Origin: Hypomyces perniciosus
Taxonomy: Eukaryota; Ascomycota; Sordariomycetes; Hypocreales; Hypocreaceae
Direction of reading: 5' to 3'
DNA: 64,000 nt
NCBI GenBank assembly: GCA_008477525.1
Contig: SPDT01000004.1
Coordinates: 3,286,001-3,350,000 of the forward strand
Below the pieces are notes generated by a model, which saw only the letters and a program-made list of their open reading frames with translations, ran no database searches and was not told the DNA's origin. Shown here piece by piece: positions 11,272-24,692 of this stretch. The position numbers were made by a program, and so were the translations under genes. How positions within the stretch are numbered: the stretch's first letter is position 1; the number at the start of each line of letters is the position of its first letter.

Positions 11272-13807
11272 TATTTAAAGCTTATTTCTATTAATTTTAT
11301 TAATTCCCTATATACACTAAAATAGTTAGCCTTACTAATAACAATAACTCTAGCCTTAGTAAAAAGTAAATTATTACTTTAGTTAATTAATTATTACAGT
11401 TAATTGTAAAGTAAATAAATGCTATCGTATAAACACTTAATATTAAAAGGAATAATATAAAGGAAGTGCCGCCTTTTTTATAAACCAGTACACTATATTA
11501 AAAAATGCAAAAACCTCTTTTTAACCCTTTAAAGTTTTTAAAGAAATAAAATAAATATATAGCTTAAGTACAGTAAATATATAATAAAATAACTCTTAAT
11601 AAATATCTCTATATAAGTAATAAAGATCTTTAATATTTTATTAATACCTACCTTAAAACTAAGCCTTAATAAATAATAGCTATTTATTACTTTTTAAGTA
11701 AATAAAGAGGCAAATATAACCTTTAAAACCTTATAATATACTTTAACTAAAGCTATAAAAATTAAAGTCTTTAAGCTTATACTAGTAAAAAGCTTTAAAT
11801 ATAATAATAGAAAAAGAAAGCTAGTTTTTTATTTTTTTTACTAAAGTTTAAATAAAAGCTTTTTAAAGTTAATAGGGAAAATTAAATAAAGTAAATAAAG
11901 ATTATATTCCTTAAAAAGCCCTTTTATAAAGCTATAATATAGTTTAATTACAGTTAACCTTTTATAGGAATATAATTATTAATTAAAGTAAATTTAAAAT
12001 ATTACTAGTAAAATTAAATAATTAAACTATAATAAATCTACTATATTTATAAAGGCTACCTCCCTTATAATAAATAAAGGTTTAAAGAATATAAAGGCTA
12101 AAAGCAATAAATGCATTAAATATTATATTTATAACTATAAAAGGGATATATAAATAACTAGCGTTAATTATATTAAGATTTAATAGTATAAAGACTCTTT
12201 TTTAAGTAAAGAGGGCTAAGTATACTTTTACTATAATTCCTTTAAGTATTTAATATAAGAATATTTATAAGCTTTTAAAAAGAAATTTAAAGTTTATATT
12301 AATAAAGTCTATAAAGTTAAAGTATAACTTTAAAAAAGTAAAAACCTTAAATTATTAAATTTAATAATAACTTTAACTTTTTTAATAGTTTATTAAAAAA
12401 ATAGCTTTAATATAAGATGAAATATTAAAGCTAAATAAAGTAAAAGTTTATAAATAAAAAGAATTTAAGCAGTAAATAAATAGTAAATGAATAATATTAT
12501 AGGCTAAAATAAAAAACATATAAATCTCTGCTTTATTTAATATTAATTGCAATTACTATACTATTATAAAATACTCCTTTATAAAAAGACTTCGCCTCCT
12601 TTTAATTGCAATTAAAGAATAACAATTAAATAACTTTTCTAAAAAAGATCTATTAATAATAACCAACTTTATAACTATAGTCTATTTAAAGCTTTATAGC
12701 TATATTTAATATTTATATATATATATAGCTAAAGGTCTAAATTATAATTTACTTTTTAAAAAACTATAAAGAAAAGTAAATAGTATAATCTATAATACTG
12801 CTAAGCAGTAAATCCTTTATTAAAAAGCAGATATTTAACTATAATTTTTAAGCAATTTAAAACTTAAAGGTATATAAACTATATAAACTGCTTAATTTAT
12901 ATTTACTTTAACCCTTTAAATAAAATACTATTATATATAATAATCTAGTAAAAAATATATATTTTATCTCTATATTATTGTATTAATAAATATAAAAAAA
13001 ACATTTTAACTAAAAAAGTTAATAAATTAAAAAGGGACTATCCCCTTTAAGCTTTATAATAAATTCTATTTATTATTCTCTATTTAAAAAGCAGCGAAAT
13101 TACTGCTTTAAAGGCTAGGTATTAATTATAAAGTCCCTTTAAAGCGCAATAAAAATAGCAATAAACTAAAGCTTTTATAAGGCCCTTTATATAATATATC
13201 GCGAAAAAAGGCTATTAATGCTATATAAAAATTTCCTTAACTTATTTAATAAAAGGTTTATTTGCGTTAATAGCTTAGCTATTACTATATTTATACTTTT
13301 TGCTTATAAGCTAAAAAAAAGAGTATGTTTTTATATAAACTACTATACTTTTAATATAATTATATAATAAAACTATTACCCTTTACCTTTATTTACAGAA
13401 ACGCTAAATAGCTTCGCTTAAACAAAATAGTTTACTAAACTAAATATAATAGCTACTTTTTATAAAACCTATATTGCAAAAAAGGATAAATATAAAACTG
13501 CATTTTATATATATTATAAATTATATAAATAAAGACTTATACTATTTAAGTTTACTGGCGCTTTAATAATATTTTAATAGTTTATTAACTATATACTTTA
13601 CTTTTTTTTAAATAATTTTACTATTATATATATTAACAATATCTTACTATACTTAAACAGCTCGCTTAGGGATTATATAAAGAAAGTATAATATATACTT
13701 TATACTTTTATAGATGCCGGCTTATACTTTAACTTAATAAAATACTTTTTTACTTAAAAAAAAGTTAAATATTTTAGCTTTATTATTTAAATAAAGAAAG
13801 GTATTAC
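11272..13807 (+). pseudogene. Element B gag and pol, front part up to the RT active site
   Basis: The RT is recognisable from about 13,450: KDKYKTAFY, then KFTGALIIF and FINYIL, then YINNILLY at 13,629-13,652 followed by SSLRDYIKKV. In Gypsy families this is KTAFRTRYG, PFGL..AP.TFQ, YIDDILIYS. Element C interrupts it at 13,807, within the segment that reads FSFII and then GIT. The leader and gag (11,272 to about 12,900) carry no motif I can name; they are AT-rich with stops in every frame. Confidence 0.75.
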
Positions 13808-14069
13808 TGTCAGAGACCCTCTTTGGGGCAGACGGATCAGGCGAGGGGCTGCGACCCTAGAGAAAAGTAAAGGAGGTTAAAGAGCAGTTACTTAAAGGAG
13901 AGATAGATGCTAACAAGCAGGTAATAAGCCAGAAACTAGTAGTTAGGTGTAGCAGCAGTAGTTTACTAGTCTTTAAAGTTCTATATTTTCGGGGACTACA
14001 GTTGCTTTTATATATGCATTCCAGCCTATATAATATTATAAAAGCTCCGGAGCTTCTAGTCTCTTAATA
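13808..14069 (-). repeat. Element C 3' LTR (262 bp)
   Basis: Direct repeat of 20,666-20,927; begins tgtcagagaccc. The two LTRs differ mainly by transitions. Confidence 0.85.
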
Positions 14070-14691
14070 GGCTGCCCCCCCTTTTATGGCATTAACCTTA
14101 ATGCTAGCGAGGACCCTATATCTAACCAGCTCCTTTCTAGCTTTTAACACCCTATTGCTATACTAAGCAGCAACTATTTCCTATATAGATACTTTTTTAA
14201 GCCTTAGACTTAAACACTTCGGTATATATTTAATAGCCTAAGAAGTTTCTGACTTTATAGTTTAAAAGCACACTTTTATGTAATTGGACTTAAAGGGTAG
14301 CAGAGAAATCCTATATAATAAGCTAACCTTTTACTGTTAATATATAAGTAATTCACTTTGTTTTTCTTCTTTTAATTTATTACTGTATATAAATATACTG
14401 TATATATTCTTGCTTTATTTTTCTTTTCTTTTATAACTTTAATTCCTGTTTACTTTTTTCTTTTTTTCCTTTTTATCTCTTTCTCTTTCTTGCCTTTTCT
14501 GTCCCTATAAGCGCTTTTTTCTGTAAATATTCCTTCCTTTTACTTTTTATTACCAGCTAACCTATTATATAATAGCAGTTCTCTTTTCTTAGTTTAGCCT
14601 GCTACTATAAATTCTTTTTTTCCTTTTGCGATAGATATCGCCGCTTTGTAAGTTTTCTATAGCTGATTCTTTACTATAACTTCCTATTTAA
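14070..14691. other. Element C region between 3' LTR and antisense ORF
   Basis: Begins with the PPT complement at about 14,071-14,086. The rest is pyrimidine-rich on the plus strand (long runs of t/c between 14,350 and 14,520) and holds no frame I can follow. It may be the leader of the antisense ORF that comes next. Confidence 0.4.
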
Positions 14692-14877
14692 TACGCTTAT
14701 AGCCCGGTTTTAGAAAATGACAGTAATCCTGCAGTATCCGAGAACCTCGATATAGTAAGCCTGTTTTCGCTTGCAGCTAGTGCTATCTCGGTTGTGTCTC
14801 TATTAAAACACCCTCCCCTTAAAATTACTACGCCTTCGCCAGTAAAACGCCGCAAAGCTGCTGGCAATTTAACCTAA
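14692..14877 (+). pseudogene. Antisense ORF remnant in element C
   Basis: An open plus-strand frame of 61 codons, antisense to C and located between C's pol and its 3' LTR. It is Ser/Leu/Val-rich, with a hydrophobic stretch near SLFSLAASAISVVSLL, and ends in the basic tail TPSPVKRRKAAGNLT before a TAA. Base composition is less AT-rich than the surroundings. Upstream the same frame is broken by TAA and TAG codons, so this is the 3' end of a longer damaged ORF. I do not recognise a family. The position matches the antisense ORFs of X and D. Confidence 0.4.
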
Positions 14878-17800
14878 TAGGTGTTCTTATATAGATATAA
14901 CTATTAGCTACTGCTAACTCGCTATAGACGCCTTGCCCTATACTGTTATTATTTTAACCTTTTAATTAAATAGAATATAAAGTTAAAAAAAAAACCTCTT
15001 TAATACTGTAATAATAAATGTAAGTTTTATACTATTAGAAAGTAAAACTTTTTATATTAATTTATATTATATTAACTGCTTTTAAAAAATATTTTTATTA
15101 TTTCTTAAATAATAAATTATATAATTCAATTGCCTATTAATTTATTAATACTGTTAAGGTATTAGTTTAATATTTTTAAAAGTCCTTTATTAATAAAGTA
15201 AATACTTTAATATTGCTTTTTTATTATATAATAGCGGCTAATACGAACCTAGTCTATAATAGCACTACTATAAGTTTAATGCAAAAAGAACCTTATATTA
15301 ATGCAATAGAAGTTAAGCCTAATTAAAGAGTGAAAAGAGAAAGAGTCTGCAGTAAATAAATAATATTGCCGCTAAAACTTAAAGCGTTTAAACCTTTAAG
15401 TTATTTTTAATTAGGCAAACTCTCTCGCTATTATTACTGCTATTATATATACTTTTATTCTAGTATATATTTCTTTATTTATAATAGGCAGTTTTTAGTT
15501 AATTACTCTATAATATACTAGTATATTAAAATTCCTGTATTTCCTTGGGTATATCCTACTACTATAAAAGATTGCGATAAAGTGCTGTTTAAAGATAAAG
15601 AGAACTAGTTATTATTTAGTAGTAGTGTCGCCGCTTATTTACTGTAAGATATATACTATTGCGAGTTTATTTTCTGTTTTTAATTAACTGGTTAAAACTA
15701 TGCAATACCTTGCTCCCTTTAACTTTATAATGCTTAATAGTAGTAGCTGGTTATTTATTAATAAATTACTATTTATACTTTTAAATTAATTTAATATTAG
15801 TAAAATTACTTTTCTTTTATTAAATATTATTAATCTTTAAGTAGTTTTTTTATTTAATTAAGTATAAGTGTTATATCCCTTTATATTTATAATTAATAAT
15901 TTTCTTAACTTTAAATATCTTTTTAGCGCTAAAAGGGTAATCTATTAGCTTAAAAGGTTTTTTTTTATAGCTATAATACAGTTTAAGATTTATAATATTA
16001 AAAATATTATAAATTTTAATAAAAGATAAGAAATGAATTTAATATACTAATTTACTTGTTCCAATTTAGCGTTTAATCTAGTAAAGATTAATATACTTTT
16101 TAGTAAATTTTTTACTAGGTTACTAGAGTTTCAGGTATTTTATTAAAAGTAATACCTAATCGTTAACAGCAAATTTCTTCTTAAATCAATAAATATTATA
16201 CTATTTCTTATATTCTTTTTAGCTTTATTATAGTGTTTATTTAGCTACTTTACAGGTAGCTTAAAGCTCTTCTACCCTTATAATAGCATTGGCATAATAT
16301 TTATAATAGGTTAGTTTATTGTAACCTAGAGTGTTAAGCTTATAGCTAAGCAGTAAGAAAGCTGGTGAATAGCTAGTTATAGAATGTTTGGCATTATTAT
16401 ATATAAACTAAGCAAAAGATAATTTTTATAGCTAGTTATTTTATTATTTATTGCAAAAAGAATGTAAATAATGCTTTAAGGCTTGATTTTGCTGTTTAGT
16501 CTAACTATTAGTCTATAAGTGAAAAGTGGTGCTAAGTTACTGTTTATCAGCAAATAGGTAACAGAAACTTCGCTAAAATCTAGATTTAAACAATTAATCT
16601 CTATTAAAGATAATTCCTTATAGTGTTCTAAAAATTAAATAAACGTGTTTTATAAAAAGGTTAATAACTCTACTGCTTATAATATACGCTATTATAGGTA
16701 TATATAGGGTATATTTCGTGTATCGATCAATAATAATAAGAATTGTATTATATAAGTATTTGCCTTTATAGTTAAAGATTTCCAGTAAATCTATAATAAA
16801 ATCTATAGAAATTTCTTTAAAAGGTCTTTCTAGTATTAGTAATAAAGTAAATTCGCTATAAAGTTAATTAGTTCTCGCCTTTATTATTTAATAAATATAA
16901 TATATAGATATATAATGCTTAATATCTTGCTTTATACTTTACTAATAACAGATTAATATAATGCATTTTAAAGTATAACTAACTCCTTAATATTTAGCAG
17001 TTAGATTATTATAAAGTAGCATTAAAATCTTAATATAAAGACCTATTAATATATAGACTTTGCCCTAGTAGTAAACTAGCTGGTTATTACCGATAACCTA
17101 GTTATTACTATAAAATATACTAACTACTCCCTGGCTTTAAACCTTCTATTAAATAAAGTAATCTCTTTATTAAACTTATAAAATAGCTAAGCGCAAAGAC
17201 TTTTATAGTTCTAGCAATAAACCTACAGTAGTCTGCTATATAACCTATAAACTAGCAGTTATAACTCTAGCCATTATACTCAATAAGTAAATTATCTGCT
17301 AAATAGTATTTAATCCCTATCCCTTAACCTAAGGTAATATTAAAGTAATGCTTTTATCTATAGGCGACTTTATATATTCCTGGTCACTATAGTGCATTAC
17401 TGTAGATCCCTTTAGTTTATATAGGCTATCGGCTTCTATACTATAAAACGCTATAAAATCATTAATATATAGCTTTACTGTAATTCTTTAATCTTAACAA
17501 GATTATAAAAATTAAAGTATTAAGATAAAGTATTAGTAGGGTTAAACTTCTTTGGCCTATACTTAATATAAAAATTAAATAAAGCTAGTTTATTAAAAGC
17601 CTTTACCTGCTAATATAAAAGCTTTTATTTATCTATAAAGTAATAGTAGTTAAAATAGTCTATTATAACTTGAATCTCTGTACCTATATAAGCTAGATAG
17701 TGTCTTTATATTTAGAAAGCCTTTATAATAGTAAGAAATTTAGTATTAAAGGTATAATAATATAATTTAAAACTATTTAGCTTTTTTAATATATATATTA

Positions 17801-20665
17801 TAAAGTGCTAGGCATTTCGCTAATATTAAGCTAGTACTGCTTTAATTATATAGTTTAATGTATTTATCTTTATATAAATTAGTGCCTTTAGGTTATAATA
17901 TATTAAAATAGGTTTCTTTAAAAACTTTCCTTTAAGCTATTAAAAAGCTTTAAAAGTATTAGGCTTTAGCTGTAAAGAACCTTCTTGCTTTTTATAAGTA
18001 AAATCTATTAAAGGTACTGTAATTTTACTGTAATTTTTAATAAAGTAATAGTAAAACCCTATAAATCCTAGAAATATAAGGATATTGTAAACGCTTTTAG
18101 GTACTAGCTACTTAACAATAGCTTAAATATATAACTGTTTTATTTTAATTCTATTAGGCGTAATAATATATTTAAAGAAAAGTATTAAAATAGTATAAAA
18201 GATATATTTATTAATATTAGTATATAGCTTTATATTTTATAACTTTTTAAAAACCTAGTGAATATACTGTATATACTCTTTAAAGGTATAGCTATAGATT
18301 AGTATATTATTAAGATATATAATATAAATAAGATTAACTAGATTTTATAGTGTATTATTAATGTATTACTGAAAAGTTATAGGGGAATTTATAAGGCCAA
18401 ATAGTATAACATTACACTTAAAGTGTCTATATTGGCAGTAAAATACTATCTTCCACCTATCTTCTTTACAGATAGGTATCTAGTAATATATATCCTTTAA
18501 ATTAAGCTTAGTGAAAATTTTAGTATATAAGAGTCTATTATAAATCTTAGAAATTAATAGTAAAGGAGCGCGGTTCTTGTAAGTTATTTTATTTAAAGTA
18601 TAGAAATTAATATATATTTACAGTTTACTGCCTTTTTTTAGTATAAAGATTATAGGGGCACTTATAAGACTAATAGACTGCCGAATCTATATATTCTATA
18701 GTGCTTTTTCCAAATACTTACAGAGAGCTTCCAGCTCTTTAAATACTAGGTTATAAATAAAACTCCATAAAGGCATTTTCCTATTTTCTAACTTAATAGT
18801 ATACTATTAACTTACTAATATATTAATAGCTTCTTTTACAGAGAAGACATTAGTAAAATTATAATATATAAGAAGCAATTTTAAATATAAGGCCGACTTA
18901 TAGTCTTTTAGGGAAATAGCTTTATTTAAGTTAGGAGATAATAAGTCTTTTAAAGCTTTTAACCTAACTTTTAGTTTCTTTTCAGTTACTAATATAAAAG
19001 CTATTTAAGCTTCTTTAATAGCTTATTATAGCTGTTTTTTAAAGGCTATTAAAGTAATAGAATTCTTAGTGAAAGGATAATTCTATCGATTATACTTCTA
19101 TAAAAAGGTAAAATCAGCTTCCTAAAACTAAGGTCTTCCTAGAATAAAGTCTTCTAAGCTATTAGCGATAATATAATAGAGTAGCCACTTCTTCTTTACT
19201 CCCTAGTCATTAACTATCTTTACAAATATATCTATATAGCTATAAGTTATAGCAGAAACACCTAGGAAAATAGCAGTAAACTTAAAAGCTAATAATAGAC
19301 TTTTTAATTAATCCTTTTATTGTAAAGAGATAATGTAAATATCGCTGCCGGGATTAAATAAGGCATTTATATATTGCTAGTAGCCACCTAGCTATATTTT
19401 CTCTAGTCATTTTATAGGTAGATCTATATAGTAATTATATTCTTAGGCTTAATAAACTGTAAGTTTAGTATTTCTGCCAGTAAAGTATAGTTAAATAGGG
19501 TTATTATACTTTTCAGTAAAGTAATACTTGCTATTATACTTTATATAATTAAAAGCTTAGCAGGAGGTCTTATAGTAAAGACTACTATATTTTTAATAAA
19601 TTATTAAATTAGGGAGGTTTCTCTATTCTTTTAAACCTTTAGATATTTCAGTTATTGTATTCTTTAAAGTATTAGTAGTATAATCTTAGTATAATCCCTG
19701 CTAACTAGTAAGTCTAGTCTTCCTATATTTTCTTTAAGATCGAGATTTCTATTAAAAGCCACTTATATTACTAGTATAGCTATATATAAAAGTTTTAACA
19801 ATTATACTAATATAAATTAACTCCTATTAGGTTATAGGGATTCTATAGTAAAGTATTTATTTATTTATTATAGGGGAAAGGCACTATAAGAATATATAAA
19901 TCTTAAGCTATAAAGGAATTATTTCAAGGAACTTACTTTTAATAATCTTAAATTAGGAAAAGAGTAACTAAAAATTCTATCTAGCAGCTTAATATAGGCG
20001 AAAGATCTATAAAGTGGCTTTATAGCACCTAGTTAAGCTATCGCGATTGTTATCCTTAAGCCATTAACGAAATTCGTCTTAAATAATTAATCCAGCAGAT
20101 CCGCCTTTCTCTTTAAAATAACTAACCTATCGCTATTAAATATCTCTTTTTAAGCAGGAAGCAGTATAGGTAATCTTATAAGCTGCTTAAGAAAAGGTAT
20201 TAGGGGATAATTTAAACTGCCCTTTAATAATAGTAAGAAAAGTCTGTAATTTTGCCTAACTTTCCTATATAATAAAGAGCTTGAATTTGCACTTTGCCTT
20301 AATTGCCTTTATAAAGTCATTTCGAACTAGCAGTATATAATAAGCTAATTATAGGCGATAAACCTTTAATCTTTAAGAGTTTAAAAGAAGGGTTCTCTCT
20401 TTAAAAAAAAGTATTTAAATATTTCCTTTTTAAATATATTTACTGCTTTTCTTTTATTTATTAAATGCAAATATTAAGTTCTTCTTCTATAAGTAAAGTA
20501 TTATCTAAAAGGCTTAGTTAATAATCTAAAGGAGTAACTTTACTTAAAAGTCTTTATATTTAAAATACAGCCTCTTTATTAAAAGTAAGCTAATTATTTA
20601 CTACTAAAAGTATCTTTAACTCTAATAGTCTTTTTACCTTTATTAGGAATAGTAAAAGACTAGTA
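14878..20665 (-). pseudogene. Element C gag-pol relic with chromodomain
   Basis: Minus strand. The RT active site reads IIYLNNILIY at about 18,294-18,335 (YLDD family), preceded by FGLINSPITFQ. A protease-like segment reads FNPGSDIYII at about 19,330-19,372. Near the C-terminus, about 15,830-15,960, KKIFKVKKIINYKYKG is followed after a stop by HLYLIK and KNY, matching a chromodomain (EVE.ILD.R......YLVKWKGY). Integrase lies between about 16,000 and 17,400 and gag above about 19,500, both by position. RIP stops are present throughout. Chromodomains direct chromovirus integrases to heterochromatin. Confidence 0.75.
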
Positions 20666-20927
20666 TATTAAAGACCCTTTTTAAGGCAGATAGATTAGGT
20701 AAAGGGCTATAACTTTAAGGAAGAGTAGAGGAGGTTAAAGAGCAGTTACTTAAAAGAGAGATAGATGCTAATAAGCAGGTAATAAGCCAGAAACTAGTAG
20801 TTAGGTGTAGCAGCAGTAGTTTACTAGTCTTTAAAGTTTTATATTTTCAGGGACTACAGTTGCTCGTATATATATATTCCGGCCCATGTAATATTATAAG
20901 AGCTCTGGAGCTTCCGGTCTCCTGACA
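20666..20927 (-). repeat. Element C 5' LTR (262 bp)
   Basis: Begins tattaaagaccc (RIP-altered tgtcagagaccc) and ends ctcctgaca. Confidence 0.85.
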
Positions 20928-23287
20928 ATTGCCTATAACTTTAAAAAGCAGTAAGCGATTTATAAATAAATTGCCCTTATATTAATAATAAATATATAAA
21001 GCTTCCTTAATTTTATTAACTATTATTATAGTTTTATCTTTAGCTTTTTATATATAGCTTTCCCCTTTATTTATTTAATTAAAAAAAAAGTTCCCTTTTA
21101 ATAAAAAGATAATAAAAAAGCTGTCTTTAAAGAGTTAAAATACTGCTTTTATAAAGCTTTAATGCTTTAAGTATAAAACCTAAATAAAAAGATATTTATT
21201 AAACTTAACTATTCTGGATATATACTTAAAGGTATATTATTATAGGAAAATAAATAGGGAAAATATAATATTATTATATACTATTTATAAAGGCTAAGCC
21301 TAGCTAAATATAATTACTTAATCTATAATAAAGAAATATTAACTGCTATTTACTGCTTAAAAGAATAAAAGGCTAAACTATAAAGCTATAGACCTTTTAC
21401 TATAATCTCGGATTATAAGAATCTATAGTATTTTATAATATACTAAAAGCTTTTAAAGCGGTAAACCTATTAAGCTGAATTCTTTTTATACTTTAATATA
21501 ATAATATAATATTAACCTAGCAGTAAAGTAATTATCTTTAATACTTTTAGCCGCTAAAAATAAAATTAGCTTAAAAATAAAGATAATAAATAAAAGTAAA
21601 GCTGCTATATATAACTGCTCCCTATAACTTTAAAAATAATCTGCCAGCTAAAAGTTACTAATTACTTAATTCCTTAAATATAAGTATTTAATAATAACCT
21701 AAAACTGCAGTAACTTTAAAATTAATTAATATAAGTTAACTTCAACTATTAAAGGGTATATATAGCAGTAAAATTAAAAAAATACAGCTTTCCTTTTAAC
21801 TTTTAATTAAAAGTTTAAATTGCAAAATATATAATTAATAAATAGTTTTATTTTACTTTCTGCAATTAAATTTAAATTCTAGTAAAAGTAAATAAAATAG
21901 GGATTATACTATATATATATATTATATAAGCCAAGTATAATATAGTAATAGCCAGCTACTTTAATTAAAATAAAATACTTATAATTATAGTTTAAGAATT
22001 CTATTAGCTTAACCTTTTTTAAATTATATATTAATTTATAAAAAACTGTAGTATTTATCAAAAGGGGCAGGCTTAAAGGACCTAAAAGTATAGTTTCTTT
22101 AAACCTTTACTAATCCCTTGATATATATAAAGTAATTTAATTATAAATTTTATTATTAAACTTCCTTTAACTGGTCCTTTTAATATTTAATATTTATAAG
22201 TAATAGTAAACTAGCTTATTAAAATAGTTATATTTAAAGCTATAAAGAGTATAAATATAATAGCCTGCGCGCAGTACTTCCTTTAATACTATTATCGATT
22301 CTATAGTATACCTAAATCTATTATAAATAATAAAGGGTTTAATTAAACTAATAAATTCTAAAAAGTATTCTGTTAATTAATAGGAATAAAATAATAGTTT
22401 AATATTATATATTACCTATAAACTAATAGTAGCTTAAAGTAAATTAACTAAAAAGTTTAAATATACCTGCAGGCATATATTAACTATAATTAAAGGGATT
22501 AAAGAGATTAGCTCCCAGTAACTTAATTAATATTAAATAACTATATAAACTCCGCAACCTAGTTAAACCCTTTTTTCTTTAAATATAGTTATTATATTAA
22601 AGCATTCTTATTATATTACAGTCAAAATACAAAGTAAAAGATTATAGATTTAAATAAACATTAAATAAAAGAACTATTTTAATATTTAAAAAATATTACC
22701 TCTTTTATATAAATTAATTTAATAGTAATATAGTAATAATATAAAGATACTATTAATAAATATAAAGGATTAGCTAAAAGGTTTAAAGTTAAAAATAAAG
22801 TATAGCTTTACTTTAACAACTATAAATCTTTATGCTTTAATAAAAAGCTAAATACTTTTTACTATAAATATTTAATAGTAAAAGTATTTAACCTTTATAT
22901 AGTTAAGTTAAATATACTTATAGGAATTTATTTGCGCTTTTATATTAACTTACTATAATAAGCAGTAAATCACCCTTTATTTCAATAGTAGAATAATAAC
23001 TTTTAACCCCCTTTTATATATATTAAAGGAAAAAATAAATAAAAGGTAAAAGAAATCCGTTATACTAAAATATAGAAATAAAGCTACAGCTTTTTCTGCA
23101 AAGCATTTATATATTAAAAGGGATATATAGAGCTAACTTAAAAGCCTACTATCTCTTTAAAAAATACAGCTACTTTAAATGCTTATATAAAGAGATATAG
23201 GCTAATTAAGATTATAGACAGGCCTTTAAAGGAATATACTCCCGCGAAAAAGAAATATAAAAATTAACCAGCTTAATAGGGGGGTAA
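20928..23287 (+). pseudogene. Element B pol, rear part: RNase H and integrase
   Basis: B's RT/RNase H frame resumes after C. About 21,090-21,480 reads DKKAVFKELKYCF, then RYLLNLTILDIYLK, ENIILLYTIYKG and SRIIRIYSIL. This is the Gypsy RNase H series F..LK..F, I.TDAS, and SDHKNL.YF with substitutions. Integrase follows to about 23,000. About 23,040-23,230 (reading near YSKIEIKLQLFLQSIYI) is shared with the reverse copy before 48,596. It ends at the polypurine tract. Stops are frequent. Confidence 0.7.
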
Positions 23288-23551
23288 TATTATAGGTTAA
23301 ACCTAATTAAGAAAGACTTTAACTATACTAAGCCTAGCACTATAATTCCCTATATCTCTTAGACCAGCTAATGCAGATATATATATATTAGGCACTATAT
23401 ATAAGCCCTAGGCCTATATATATACTACTGCCCTATAGATCGATATATATAGCTAAATAGCTCCCTTTTTTATTCTTTTACTCCTTAACTTTAAATAGAC
23501 AATTCTATAGCGCCTTATTATTAGCTACTGTAATAGGCTACGCCTATTATA
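23288..23551 (+). repeat. Element B 3' LTR (264 bp)
   Basis: Begins tattatagg and ends cctattata, followed by the target-site copy tatcc. Differences from the 5' LTR are mostly transitions. Confidence 0.85.
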
Positions 23552-24286
23552 TATCCTAGTTTATTTCCTAAGGCTTATAAAGCCTGTTACCATTCTTTAA
23601 GGGACTGTTTAAGACTGTAAAGAGCTTTCTATAACTAAATAACCTAATCTATATTAAGGTTATAACCCAGCTTTCTAAAAATAGACTTAATCTTAAATAA
23701 AGCTTAACTGGTATAGTCTTTAAATCCTTTAAAGAAGTTAAAGAAGATAGTTTCTTTAAGTATCCTATTAAGGAATATACTAATAAAGTCGATTTATTTA
23801 ATTTCCTAGTTATAAATAATAGCTAAGGCTAATAAAAGCCGCTAAGTAAAAGGAACAGCTATTAAGGCAAACATTTAATTAAAATCTATTCCTTTTAATT
23901 ATTAAAAACCCCTAGTAATTAGTCTAGCTTTAAATTTAACTATTTTATTATTCTAGTCTTTCTTAATCTTTAAAACTAATTAATTAATAATAGGATTCCT
24001 GCCTTTTAAGAATACTATTACGCTTAATAAAAGTAAAGGTATATTATTTGACTAGCTGGTTAAATTCGCTATAAATCGCTTTTAGCTACTTAATTTTATT
24101 AAAACTATAAAGTATTTACTTAAGCATTTATAAATCTTATACTGCAGCAGCCAAAAAAGCTAGCTTTTTAACGCTATTATAGAGAAAGTAGGATATATCT
24201 ATATTTATAGAATCCTTTATAATCGCAGATTTTTATATAACTAGTATAGGAATAAGACTAGGAATAGGGGGAATAGTAGTAGGTAC
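23552..24286 (-). pseudogene. Element A pol: front half of Copia RT
   Basis: Minus strand. It reads FKARLITRGF, then GIDFN, MFALIAVPFT, RLLLALAIIYN, IDFISIFLN and KALYSLKQSLKEW, ending at the insertion point of element B. In intact Copia RTs these are KARLVARGF, QKEGIDF.E.F.P.A, IRLLLA.A, FLNG and KALYGLKQ.PR.W. The match to RT sequence on both sides of element B proves the nesting. Stop codons sit at expected Gln, Arg or Trp positions. Confidence 0.85.
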
Positions 24287-24692
24287 TTTGTCGAGGGGGA
24301 ATTGGCACTCTAAAACATATATACAATATATATATACACCCATATACAATAACTGGTATCAAGCGCAGGAACCGCGCTCCTAACAGAACTATAAAGCGGC
24401 GATTAAGTAATATAGGGACTAAAAAATACTGCAGATCATTTAATTATAATGCTAGCAGCCAAAAGCAACTAACAGTTACCTTTATATGCCTTAGCGGCTG
24501 TGTTCTTATAGGTAGGGTTATATATTAAAGGGGGAAGAAGGTTACTCTTTATTAAACTAGGTCTATCTATATATCTTTATACTCCTATACTTTCCTAATC
24601 TAGTAGCTGCTTAAATAAGCAGCTAACCTTTCTTAGGTAAGCTAAAAGAAAAAGAAAGCGGGTATATTAGGTGTATTAGTTACTTTGACAAA
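24287..24692 (-). repeat. Solo LTR of element F family, reverse orientation (406 bp)
   Basis: Reverse complement of the LTRs at 26,756 and 38,495, with ends tttgtcgaggggg and ttgacaaa. The 4-bp target gtac lies on both sides (24,283-24,286 and 24,693-24,696). No internal retroelement sequence accompanies it, so it is a solo LTR inside element A between the integrase and RT regions. Confidence 0.8.

Larger units (their letters stand above)
13808..20927 (-). mobile_element. Element C: Ty3/Gypsy chromovirus inserted in element B's RT
   Basis: The LTRs 13,808-14,069 and 20,666-20,927 have canonical ends (tgtcag...ctgaca). The target-site duplication is attac (13,803-13,807) and attgc (20,928-20,932), differing by one G-to-A change. 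A pyrimidine run (gctgccccccctttt) after the left LTR is the complement of a polypurine tract, giving minus orientation, which agrees with pol. B's reading frame resumes at 20,928 exactly where it was cut. Confidence 0.85.
11004..23551 (+). mobile_element. Element B: Ty3/Gypsy retrotransposon inserted in element A's RT
   Basis: The LTRs 11,004-11,271 and 23,288-23,551 are direct repeats. The target-site duplication tatcc lies at 10,999-11,003 and 23,552-23,556. A polypurine tract (ataggggggtaa) lies directly before the right LTR, giving plus-strand orientation, which agrees with pol. Element C is nested in B's RT at 13,808. Without C, B is about 5.4 kb. A second, partial copy of the same family lies at 48,174-48,596. 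Confidence 0.85.
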
